A DNA stretch of 18,780 nucleotides from NCBI GenBank assembly GCA_905221605.1, contig CAJNDS010001442.1, positions 1-18,780 on the forward strand. The letters are read 5' to 3'. Made by a program: the position numbers and the translations under genes. The DNA is from Symbiodinium natans. Lineage: Eukaryota > Sar > Dinophyceae > Suessiales > Symbiodiniaceae. The notes under the pieces are model-generated. The model had not been told where the DNA came from and did not search any database. It saw only the letters and a list, made by a program, of their open reading frames with translations. This document shows positions 9,201-15,851 of the stretch, piece by piece; within the stretch, counting starts at the first letter, position 1; the number at the start of each line of letters is the position of its first letter.

Positions 9201-9436
9201 GCCCGCGCCCTTTCCTCATGCAGCTGTCGGCGCTCTGCCTTTCTGCTGTTCTCTTCGCGCAAGGGTCCACGACTGCCCGCTCCCTGCGCTGCCCGTTGTT
9301 GCTGCCAAACAATTTTCTCTGCGCTCTTCTGGGCCAGGCACTCCTCTTTTTCGGCTTGGCGGCACTGCGGATTGCTGCACCATCCCTGTCCTCTGCCGCT
9401 CCTTGTCCCGAAGCCGCACCGATGACAAGGGGCCAT
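3215..9436 (-). CDS. Helitron Rep/PIF1-like helicase with C-terminal Josephin-like peptidase domain (2073 aa)
   Basis: Rolling-circle transposon replicase-helicase, intact. Residues are numbered from the ATG at 9436 (context GCCATGG). The open frame continues upstream only to a TAA at 9536-9538, with GTG but no other ATG. Order: Cys motif C4-X2-C7-X12-C20-X4-C25; seven charged 32-residue repeats (54-277); Cys cluster C327, C330, C339, C350, C353; Helitron_like_N Rep domain from about 539 with HUH motif H811-A-H813 and both tyrosines Y986 and Y990; PIF1-type SF1 helicase with Walker A GPGGSGKS (1362-1369), Walker B VDE (D1447, E1448), FAGDLYQLPPP, IHKSQ (K1722) and YVALSRC (1747-1753); C2HC finger (C1837, C1840, H1854, C1858); Lys/Ala-rich NLS-like run (~1860-1880); and a Josephin-like domain (~1918-2070) with Q1924, C1929, H2026 and D2041. 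The Rep and helicase motifs identify Helitron activity: nicking, strand transfer and unwinding. The peptidase role is inferred. Helitrons are also often annotated simply as PIF1 helicase. An upstream exon joined by splicing cannot be excluded. Confidence 0.93.
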   Translation of the reverse strand: MAPCHRCGFGTRSGRGQGWCSNPQCRQAEKEECLAQKSAEKIVWQQQRAAQGAGSRGPLREENSRKAERRQLHEERARAKAEEEAGGRGPLREEDSKEAERRQLREARARAKAEEEAGGRGPLREEDSKEAERRQLHEARARAKAEEEAGGRGPLREEDGKREERRQLREARARAKAEEEAGGRGPLREEDSKEAERRQLREARERAKAEEEAGGRGPLREEDGKREERRQLREARARAKSEEEAGGRGPLREEDSKEAERRQLREARERAKAEEGVGGRGPRPIASEIQQQGYPFPDEDTLTQEQAQAHYLAFARSWSRFGLSRVCQKCQTLTPGRHCRTAKGSGQLLCRNCRENRTKVVLPIPAPIPEALQSLQPIEQHLLAMARISQVLLDKLPSGGPSAQWGRMYAVLMQDPFICDVLEGATLEEDGTVLVEGVDGMTASPARLEHLHAALQALKELHCLYQRSPAVDRALARMAAILANKTSAAAAVPTDPLAGTEANQEIEMTYLVPKQFQAPKADVQDLRKVRGSADLSDGMDAKFFPHLFPTGTGGWKNDNGSFSQYARKRLLSLDSRFEASTAYIMWLLEMQTKKRLSGNINVRIGNQRVPYGSSDYENGSRQVYAALRDMPGTQPYLYAKKGVALNMYEQLGAPNFFMTLSCHARQPALLLAAISARLLRLHPDRPQAELEQHAAEILFRYQNDKNFTWDGLSPNQLCNQQPAVVARQFMHQVSQLMWWLSSTRGPKVHLHEDADPQDGVEENDCEDVEDDAQAPATDFAGLHRRMRKERPPFKVLDYIIRIEWQKRGYPHAHILLWIEEWAKATQQPDKMAPDGEDSEQAAETPVPDWSDEEAMENFIPKCAEDLSDKYICTKSPNTWRQSHRVPPRDREVNAKLSAEVVHNHTPYCGMYSEGACRFGFPHDAEPRTRRRTSQEQYANSRWKSSLATRRVKGDSMMGQYNIRILRRWRASMDLQVICELTSASRYILGYTFKSEEDREAQRRMENILAILTSQSAGAGLDNQKIYKAAHAALQGRTTSTFEACHLLLGFPIIEFSRDNVWVQVGPPDTWTVWVPKHEEQVALQQPTDYRNKKMRQGGNLPVAHHWYREMQTTFGEHETTLPVEGREPVSCRFSEVTFLDFCAAFKYIGVQEPQPRRRPAIVGYQNFNPDEEAEAFYYSKLLLHLVWKEPGDWLLEQDAGSHAAAFQRIARDVRGHPDFLRSRCFPQLDGTVDAARKLQAVQATMYMKAKMHPANLRDGWANSKVAEENYKDSLQILEALKERYGGDIDFLAPDSVPTGAALNAFAPVEEGEESFEMLTVENPCPETTRQCQAMEHIVQSVLRQPNTKDTQNTQRLHMLLHGPGGSGKSVVVRAAAHVLRQSKKGCIIAAPTGVAAFNINGVTLHQCCLLPVVNQSHGKACDMPLPDRQKLATLRDIWSKVSVLFVDEMSFIPSWMLERLDQHLRLARDLQTLPFGGLHVIFAGDLYQLPPPSGLPAFASRLWLLFQLCELEGNQRAARDPAWAALLARVRVGQQTDADIEVLRNMVIKKGSKKRPAPKAVNLYATRQAVAESNRRYKEEHVLNTGEQLHDCPAVDTNVKTGVPLSPDAVWAEPENTGGLVGLLQVAIGLRVMLRYNIDVRDGLVNGACGTVEHIDTEKAGGEVERIWVSFEKNAGATWRAEHETSCVAISRRSATYLDRDGSKASRHQFPLVLAKAISIHKSQAATCKDGAHTRLDHTIFAEGQAYVALSRCPEQALCSLELFNPKALRFNANAEWALTKLKAQQADRDGPDLWKALFKPEQNKEFYERRLAEMGTPDWNRLKPDHGERIERPWCCALCGTEAPNTKAAIKAHKRKCPAKPPAKTNAKSKAKAKAKCKAKFVFMGLGKRAAESSCAAGSLAKMQRTGSRPDQDTPAGLYFEAQEQALCGMHALNMALGAAFFTEADMDNAVQVVLEEGGVERGEAAEDHAAPGGFYSSEVLAQVLQTKAMAAFGRVRWQMDLQPVVSKHDLEAAAGAVQNRDNAHWVAYRYFHEKIFRLDSLARTRRAEQIPEAVFLAELARHPATYCIREV
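8606..9277 (-). repeat. Seven in-frame 96-bp repeats (32-aa charged repeats) in the Helitron gene
   Basis: Seven exact-length copies of 96 bp encode units beginning GGRGPLREED and ending RARAKAEEEA. The first copy is the most diverged (GSRGPLREEN). Copies 2-7 fall into two subtypes, SKEAERR and GKREERR, in the order S,S,G,S,G,S. Composition is dominated by Arg, Lys, Glu and Ala, as in single alpha-helix or coiled-coil segments broken by Gly-Gly-Arg-Gly-Pro hinges. Copy number is likely to vary between element copies, and the near-identity makes it prone to assembly collapse. Confidence 0.95.
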
Positions 9437-9643
9437 GGCAACGAATCCTGAATCCTCAGATTTTGCACCTAGGGGCTGTATCCGAAACACTGCAGCAGGC
9501 TCAGTGAAGCAACTTGAGAAGCCATGCTCGAGCACTTACAAAGCTGTCCTGCCTTTGCTCGCTGCTCAGTTTCTTTCTCGTGGCACACACTGGAGCTCTG
9601 CAGGCTTGTCTTGCTGAGACATAACGTACTCACATGGGCAGCT

Positions 9644-10279
9644 CTACGGGCCTGTGGCTTTCTCTGAGATGTAGACAACTTGCACGTGCACGACGTCGTT
9701 GCTCAAGCTGTGACCCAACAGTTCACGCCAGCTCCAGGTGTCTGTGATCACGCCCCCGCCCAAGACCAGCTTCGTGGTGTCGAGGGGGATGGGTCCTGCA
9801 GGACCGCTGTCCAAATCGTGAAGCAAGACTTCCCTGGCGCTGCGATATTGCAGCGTTTCCGCCGGGATAGGCTTCTTAATTTCTTGTCGTCTGAGACGTA
9901 GTTGGCGCAGGGAGAGACGGCGATCTGGGCTGTTTCCTTCGTGCAAAGTGTGCAGCCAGGCTTCCCGGAAAGACTCGCACGGTTCGACATGGCAGAGTGG
10001 ATAAGGCTTCGAGGTGTGGATTTCGCTACCTTGCATGTTCAGGTACTTCACCGTCATGTTGGCGAGACGCTGGCGGTATTCATTCTGGATTTCCATTTCT
10101 TTGCTCCACTGTACTCTCTCACGCGCATCTTCCTCGGCTTCGCGCTGCATCTCACTGTCGACCCAGTCCCAGTCGTCGAACCCGTCCTCGAAGTCCGCCT
10201 GTTCGGAGTCGCGAATCGAGTGGTCTCTGCTCTCCAAGTCCTCGCACGTGTCTTCGAGCATGCTGTCGCACCAGTCGAC
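9644..10279 (-). CDS. Uncharacterised exon-like coding segment, possible C-terminal ubiquitin-like fold
   Basis: A minus-strand frame follows a strong 3' splice acceptor, TTGTTTCTCAG, whose AG lies at 10280-10281. It starts V-D-W-C-D-S, has its first ATG at 10261, and ends at TAG (9644-9646), about 200 bp upstream of the Helitron ATG. From the ATG it gives 205 residues: an acidic N-terminus rich in Asp/Glu, a charged helical stretch, then a C-terminus with TTKLVLGGGVITD and SNDVVHVQVVY. That last part has the strand/loop pattern of ubiquitin-like beta-grasp tails (hydrophobic-x-hydrophobic, Gly, Asp, then a VxVxVV strand). I do not recognise a family. It could be a separate gene, the last exon of the pieces to its right, or a 5' exon of the Helitron transcript. 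GTGAGT and GTAAGT donor-like sites follow its stop. Confidence 0.45.
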   Translation of the reverse strand, partial: VDWCDSMLEDTCEDLESRDHSIRDSEQADFEDGFDDWDWVDSEMQREAEEDARERVQWSKEMEIQNEYRQRLANMTVKYLNMQGSEIHTSKPYPLCHVEPCESFREAWLHTLHEGNSPDRRLSLRQLRLRRQEIKKPIPAETLQYRSAREVLLHDLDSGPAGPIPLDTTKLVLGGGVITDTWSWRELLGHSLSNDVVHVQVVYISEKATGP

Positions 10280-10557
10280 CTGAGAAACAAGACAGCGGCC
10301 ATGTTCCAAAAACGAAACGAACAGCTGCGACGATTGAGATTTGTACCCCAATGGTTGCCTGGCCGCAGCGGGACACGGATGAAGACTTTAAAACGATTCG
10401 AATTGAGCCCAAGCGCGCTGCACAAGCAACAAAAAGCACGGGAAGGCTCGGCCGTCCCTACCTTCTCACAAGCTCAAGAAAGAGGTGCAACATGGCTCAA
10501 CAATGCACAGAAGAAGCGAGTAGCCCATGACCGGCCGTTTCTGTGGAATTTTGAGAG
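10280..10557 (-). other. Probable intron with repeated motif shared with the upstream flank
   Basis: The stretch lies between two minus-strand coding pieces. Its right part holds gatgaagactttaaaac followed by attcgaattgagccc, matching a similar arrangement at 11076-11115. Its left end, CTGAGAAACAAG, recurs at 11003. No convincing donor was resolved. A minus-strand frame at 10466-10684 overlaps but is not supported by any motif. Confidence 0.35.
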
Positions 10558-11002
10558 TCAGAGCGAATGAAGATTGGCGTGAAACAGATGTTCTGCCAGC
10601 GACTGCTTGTGCCGTAGCCTGCATCGCGGCAGCTTTTCTAAGAGAAGAAACGGTCCGGCCACTGGCTGCTCTTCTGGCTGCCATCGTCCGTTGATCAGGA
10701 TTGCCAGATGCGTCTGCCGCGACAGTGCTTCGTGACTATGGGCTTCAGATCCCATGGCTGAGATGACGTCGCCGACCGTGACGTTCTGAAGGGCCTAGAA
10801 GCTCACAGGTCGAAACAGCATGGCAATACGGTATTTGTGGGCTTCCGGTTCATTCAGCCCAGCAGCTGTCCAGCGCACAGAGCCTGCGACGTGGCCGGCC
10901 ATGGTCCGCAAATTTGCGATCGGGCCACCGTCCCACTTCAGCTCGCAGTTCAGGCCCCCCAACAGCCGCAGCGGTTGGCCATTGCAACTCGCATCAGTTG
11001 AG
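10558..11002 (-). pseudogene. Exon-like segment interrupted by an in-frame TAG, unknown family
   Basis: The minus-strand frame begins after a second acceptor of the same form, TTGTTTCTCAG (AG at 11003-11004). It runs as LNCELKWDGG, AGHVAGSVRWTAAGL and HKYRIAMLFRPVSF to a TAG at 10795-10797. It then continues open in the same frame as ALQNVTVGDVISAMGSEAH through AILINGRWQPEEQPVAGPFL to a TGA at 10558. Continuity on both sides of the TAG suggests one coding unit with a nonsense mutation. A donor-like GTGAGC at 10801-10806 just before the TAG offers an alternative end for a 196-bp exon. The product is not recognised. Confidence 0.4.
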
Positions 11003-11094
11003 CTGAGAAACAAGGGATGCGAAAATGCTCTCAAGACCTTTTGCGGTGACAGAGGCTTGCGCCCGAAATGGCTGTGGATGAAGACTTAAGGCTG

Positions 11095-11278
11095 TTCATA
11101 TTGAGCCAAAGCGCACGGTGTGAGCGGTAAACGCTGGCCCCTATTCAGGTTGAGGCAAGCAAACAGGAATTGCTGGTGTCAGGACTTTGTGTTGACTGAA
11201 GCGACTCGGCTGCACCCCATTCTGGTTGAGCATAAGCACCTGGCACATGGCCCCCATTCAGGTTGAGGACAAGCAAAC
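11095..11278. repeat. Dispersed ~22-bp motif, four copies here and one at 10396
   Basis: Variants of ATTCAGGTTGAGGACAAGC occur at 11095-11115, 11143-11164, 11219-11240 and 11256-11278, with another at 10396-10417. The copy at 11100-11118 contains TTGAGCCAAA then GCGCACGG, resembling the reverse complement of the dinoflagellate spliced leader (which ends TTTTGGCTCAAG). The 10-nt identity suggests a relict leader but could be chance. Confidence 0.45.
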
Positions 11279-11279
11279 G

Positions 11280-13299
11280 TGGTTCTCCTTCATAAAATGC
11301 ACCAGCGTAAGGGTTTCCAGCTCTTGGAAGGCCTTGCCAGGTAGTTCTCTTTCATAGAATGCACCAGGATAAGGATTTCCAGCTCTTGGAAGGCCTTGCC
11401 AGGTAGTTCTCCTTCATAAATGCACCAGGATAAGGATTTCCAGCTCTTGGAAGGCCTTGCCAGGTAGTTCTCCTTCATAAAATGCACCAGAATAAGGATT
11501 TCCAGTTCTTGGAAGGCCTTGCCAGGTAGTTCTCCTTCATAAAATGCACCAGGATAAGGATTTCCAGCTCTTGGAAGGCCTTGCCTTTTCCAGCTCGCGG
11601 AAGGCCTTTCCAGGTAGCTCTTTCATAAAATGCACCAGGATAAGGATTTCCAGCTCGCGGAAGGCCTTTCCAGGTAGTTCTCCTTCATAAAATGCACCGG
11701 ATAAGGATTTCCAGGTCGCGGAAGGCCTTTTCAGGTAGTTCTCCTTCATAAAATGCACCAGGATAAGGATTTCCAGCTCTTGGAAGGCCTTTCCAGGTAG
11801 TTCTCCTTCATAAAATGCACCGGATAAGGATTTCCAGCTCGCGGAAGGCTTTTCCAGGTAGTTCTCCTTCATAAAATGCACCAGGATAAGCATTTCCAGC
11901 TCGCGGAAGGCCTTTCCAAGTAGTTCTTCTTCAGAAAAAAGCACCAGGATAAGGATTTCCAGCTCGCGGAAAGCCTTTCCAGGTAGTTCTCCTTCATAAA
12001 ATGCACCAGGATAAGGATTTCCAGCTCGCGGAAGGCATTTCCAGGTAGTTCTCTTTCATAAAATGCACCAGGATAACGATTTCCAGCTCGCAGAAGGCCT
12101 TTCCAGGTAGTTCTCCTTCATAAAATGCACCAGGATAAGGATTTCCAGCTTGCGGAAGGCCTTTCCAGGTAGTTCTCCTTCATAAAATGCACCAGGATAA
12201 GGATTTCCCTTTCCAGGTAGTTATCCTTCATAAAATGCACCAGGATAAGGATTTCCAGCTCTTGGAAGGCCTTTCCAGGTAGTTCTCCTTCATAAAATGC
12301 ACCAGGATAAGCATTTCCAGCTCGCGGAAGGCCTTTCCAAGTAGTTCTTCTTCAGAAAAAAGCACCAGGATAAGGATTTCCAGCTCGCGGAAAGCCTTTC
12401 CAGGTAGTTCTCCTTCATAAAATGCACCAGGATAAGGATTTCCAGCTCGCGGAAGGCATTTCCAGGTAGTTCTCTTTCATAAAATGCACCAGGATAAGGA
12501 TTTCCAGCTCGCAGAAGGCCTTACCAGGTGGTTCTCCTTCATAAAATGCACCAGGATAAGGATTTCCAGCTCGCGGAAGGCCTTTCCAGGTAGTTCTCCT
12601 TCATAAAATGCACCAGGATAAGAGCCTTTCCAGGTAGTTCTCCTTCATAAAATGCACCAGGATAAGGATTTCCAGCTCTTGGAAGGCCTTGCCAGTTAGT
12701 TCTCCTTCATAAAATGCACCAGAATAAGGATTTCCAGTTCTTGGAAGGCCTTGCCAGGTCGTTCTCCTTCATAAAATGCACCAGGATAAGGATTTCCAGC
12801 TCTTGGAAGGCCTTGCCAGGTTGTTCTCCTTCATAAAATGCACCAGGATAAGGATTTCCAGCTCTTGGAAGGCCTTGCCAGGTAGTTCTCCTTCATAAAA
12901 TGCACCAGGATAAGGGTTTCCAGCTCTTGCAAGGCCTTGCCAGGTAGTTCTCCTTCATAAAATGCACCAGGATAAGGATTTCCAGCTCTTGGACGAGGTA
13001 GTTCTCCTTCATAAAATGCACCAGGATAAGGATTTCCAGCTCTTGGAAGGCCTTGCCAGGTAGTTCTCCTTCATAAAATGCACCAGGATAAGGATTTCCA
13101 GCTCTTGGAAGGCTGCCAGGTAGTTCTCCTTCATAAAATGCACCAGGATAAGGATTTCCAGCTCTTGGAAGGCCTTGCCAGGTAGTTCTCCTTCATAAAA
13201 TGCACCAGGATAAGGATTTCCAGCTCTTGGAAGGCCTTGCCAGGTAGTTCTCCTTCATAAAATGCACCAGGATAAGGATTTCCAGCTCTTGGAAGCAGC
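11280..13299. repeat. Satellite A, ~62-bp tandem array (first block)
   Basis: About 33 units. Each has GTAGTTCTCCTTCATAAAAT, then GCACCAGGATAAGGATTTCC, then AGCTCTTGGAAGGCCTTGCC plus AG, 62 bp in all. Two subtypes differ in the last third: CTCTTGGAAGGCCTTGCC at both ends and CTCGCGGAAGGCCTTTCC in the middle (about 11590-12600). Each unit contains a short inverted repeat TTCCA-N5-TGGAA in the first subtype. Truncated units occur (near 11580, 12210, 12620, 12995 and 13110). Because 62 is not a multiple of three, the array gives cycling open frames (MKENYLARPSKSWK-like peptides) that are not genes. Confidence 0.97.
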
Positions 13300-14751
13300 T
13301 TTGCAGCCGAGTCGCCCGGGATTCTCCTTAATTGGTTGGCGATAAGCTTACCAGCTGAGATTTGCAGCCGAGTCGCCTGGGATTCTCCTTAATTGGTTGG
13401 CGAGAAGCTTTCCAGCTGGGATTTGCAGCCGAGTCGCCTGGGATTCTCTTCATTGGTTGGCGATAAGCTTTCCAGCTGAGATTTGCAGCCGAGTCGCCCG
13501 GGATTCTCCTTAATTGGTTGGCGATAAGCTTTCCAGCTGAGATTTGCAGCCGAGTCGCCTGGGATTCTCCTTAATTGGTTGGCGATAAGCTTTCCAGCTG
13601 AGATTTGCAGCCGAGTCGCCCGGGATTCTCCTTAATTGGTTGGCGAGAAACTTTCCAGCTGAGATTTGCAGCCGAGTCGCCTGGGATTCTCCTTAATTGG
13701 TTGGCGATAAGCTTTCCAGCTTTGCAGCCGAGTCGCCCGGGATTTTCCTTAATTGGTTGGCGATAAGCTTTCCAGCTTTGCAGCCGAGTCGCCTGGGATT
13801 CTCCTTAATTGGTTGGCGATAAGCTTTCCAGCTGGGATTTGCAGCAGAGTCGCCTGGGATTCTCCTTAATTGGTTGGCGATAAGCTTTCCAGCTTTGCAG
13901 CCGAGTCGCCCGGGATTCTCCTTAATTGGTTGGCGATCAGCTTTCCAGCTTTGCAGCCGAGTCGCCCGGGATTCTCCTTAATTGGTTGGCGATAAGCTTT
14001 CCAGCTGGGATTTGCAGCCGAGTCGCCCGGGATTCTCCTTAATTGGTTGGCGATAAGCTTTCCAGCTTTGCAGCCGAGTCGCCCGGGATTCTCCTTAACT
14101 GGTTGGCGATAAGCTTTCCAGCTGGGATTTGCAGCCGAGTCGCCTGAGATTCTCCTTAATTGGTTGGCGATAAGCTTTCCAGCTTTGCAGCCGAGTCGCC
14201 CGGGATTCTCCTTAATTGGTTGGCGATAAGCTTTCCAGCTGGGATTTGCAGCCGAGTCGCCCGGGATTCTCCTTAATTGGTTGGCGATAAGCTTTCCAGC
14301 TTTGCAGCCGAGTCGCCTGGGATTCTCCTTAATTGGTTGGCGATAAGCTTTCTAGCTTTGCAGCCGAGTCGCCTGGGATTCTCCGTAATTGGTTGGCGAT
14401 AATCTTTTCAGCTTTGCAGCCGAGTCGCCCGGGATTCTCCTCAATTGGTTGGCGATAAGCTTTCCAGCTGGGATTTGCAGCCGAGTCGCCCGGGATTCTC
14501 CTTAATTGGTTGGCGATAAGCTTTCCAGCTTTGCAGCCGAGTCGCCCGGGATTCTCCTTAATTGGTTGGCGATAAGCTTTCCAGCTGGGATTTGCAGCCG
14601 AGTCGCCTGGGATTCTCCTTAATTGGTTGGCGATAAGCTTTCTAGCTTTGCAGCCGAGTCGCCTGGGATTCTCCTTAATTGGTTGACGATAAGCTTTCCA
14701 GCTGGGATGTGCAGCCGAGTCGCCCGGGATTCTCCTTAATTGGTTGGCGAT
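13300..14751. repeat. Satellite B, 56/61-bp tandem array
   Basis: Twenty-four units and a partial one. The core is TTTGCAGCCGAGTCGCCCGG, GATTCTCCTTAATTGGTTGG, then CGATAAGCTTTCCAGC (56 bp), optionally followed by TGGGA or TGAGA to make 61 bp. The first six units are all long; after about 13720 short and long units are interspersed, often alternating. CCTGGG and CCCGGG versions occur. Most units carry AAGCTT, giving a regular HindIII ladder. The array ends mid-unit at ggcgat, where satellite A resumes. Confidence 0.97.
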
Positions 14752-15057
14752 CCTGGCAGTTTTCCTTCATAAATTGCACCAGGATAAGAGGCCTTTCCAG
14801 GTAGTTCTCCCTCGTGAAATGCACCAAGAAGGCCTTTCCAGGTAGTTCTCCTTCATGAAATGCACCAGGATAAGGATTTCCAGCTCTTTGAAGGCCTTTC
14901 CAAATAATTCTCCTTCATAAAATGCACCAGGATAAGGATTTCCAGCTCTTTGAAGGCATTTCCAGGTAGTTCTCCTTCGCAAAAAAAGCACCAGGATTTC
15001 CAGCTATTTGAAGACAGGATAAGGATTTCCAGCTTTTTTTTCAAGGCCTTTCCATGT
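14752..15057. repeat. Satellite A, short second block
   Basis: About five partly truncated units of the family at 11280-13299 (TTCCTTCATAAATTGCACC, GGATAAGGATTTCCAGCTC, GGCCTTTCCAGGTAG). Unit lengths are irregular and there is a run of T at 15031-15040 before the switch to satellite C. No gene is present. Confidence 0.93.
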
Positions 15058-15804
15058 AGATGTGATCAGAATGCAGCGTGTTCCCTTCCCTAATTGGGTC
15101 GGGATGTGATCAGGGCCGCGCAACCAAGGTAGCCCTGCATTCCCCTCTCTAGTTGGGTCGGGATGTGATCAGGGCCTGTAAATGCAGGCACAGAGCCTTG
15201 CGTTCCCCTCCCTAGTTGGGTCGGGATGTGATCAGGGCCGGTAAATGCAGCCAAGGAGCCTTGGTCAGGATGTGATCAGGGCCTGTGTGAATGCAGTCAA
15301 GGTATTTGCCTCCTTAATTGGGTCGGGATGTGATCAGGGCCTGTGTGAATGCAGCCAAAGAGCCTTGTATTTGCCTTTAATTGGGTCGGGATGTGATCAG
15401 GGCCTTTGTAACTGCTCCCAAGGAGCCTTTGCGTTCCCTTCCCTAACTGGGTCAGGATGTGATCAGGGCCTGTGTAAATGCAGCCAAGGAGCCTTGCATT
15501 CCCTCCCTGACTGGGTCGGATGTGATCAGGGCCTGCGTGAACGCAGCCAAGGAGCCTTGGCCTCCCTAATTGGGTAGGGATGTGATCAGGGCCTGTGTAT
15601 GAAGCCAAGGAGCCTTGTGTTCCCTTCAGGGTGTGAGCAGGACCTGTGCAGATGCAGCCAAGGAGCCTTGCATTCCCCTCCCTAATTGGGTCGGGATGTG
15701 ATCAGGGCCTGTAAATGCAGGCACAGAGCCTTGTGTTCCCCTGCCTAGTTCGGTCGGGATGTGATCAGGGCCGGTAAATGCAGCCAAGGAGCCTTGCGCT
15801 GCGC
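15058..15804. repeat. Satellite C, ~65-bp tandem array (first block)
   Basis: Units of GCAGCCAAGGAGCCTTGCAT, TCCCCTCCCTAATTGGGTCG and GGATGTGATCAGGGCCTGTG plus TAAAT, about 65 bp, with several shortened units (near 15250, 15300 and 15620). Each carries a TGATCA site and a small inverted repeat CAAGG-AG-CCTTG. Open frames such as RSLGQDVIRACVNA are repeat translations and are not genes. Confidence 0.97.
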
Positions 15805-15851
15805 TCTCTTCTCTAAAGAATGCTCAGTGATAAGCAATCTCAGGTGCTTTT
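15805..15851. other. Unassigned junction sequence
   Basis: Some 47 bp lie between the end of the satellite C unit (GGAGCCTTGCG) and the first position alignable to the Helitron replicase. They match neither neighbour and are the place to look for a Helitron-derived end or target-site trace. No clear hairpin was found. Confidence 0.4.

Noticed and set aside
8245-9507. 420-codon plus-strand frame of LPLPAPLPHAAVGAL-type repeats
   Set aside because: It is antisense to the 96-bp repeats of the Helitron gene, and its openness follows from the repeat composition. Other long plus-strand frames over 3215-9436 are likewise shadows.
9437-9535. Upstream extension of the Helitron frame with a start at 9535
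   Set aside because: The codon at 9535 is GTG directly after a TAA stop. The first ATG, in good GCCATGG context, is at 9436. The extension could still be coding if an upstream exon is spliced in at CTGCTGCAG, so it is noted but not used.
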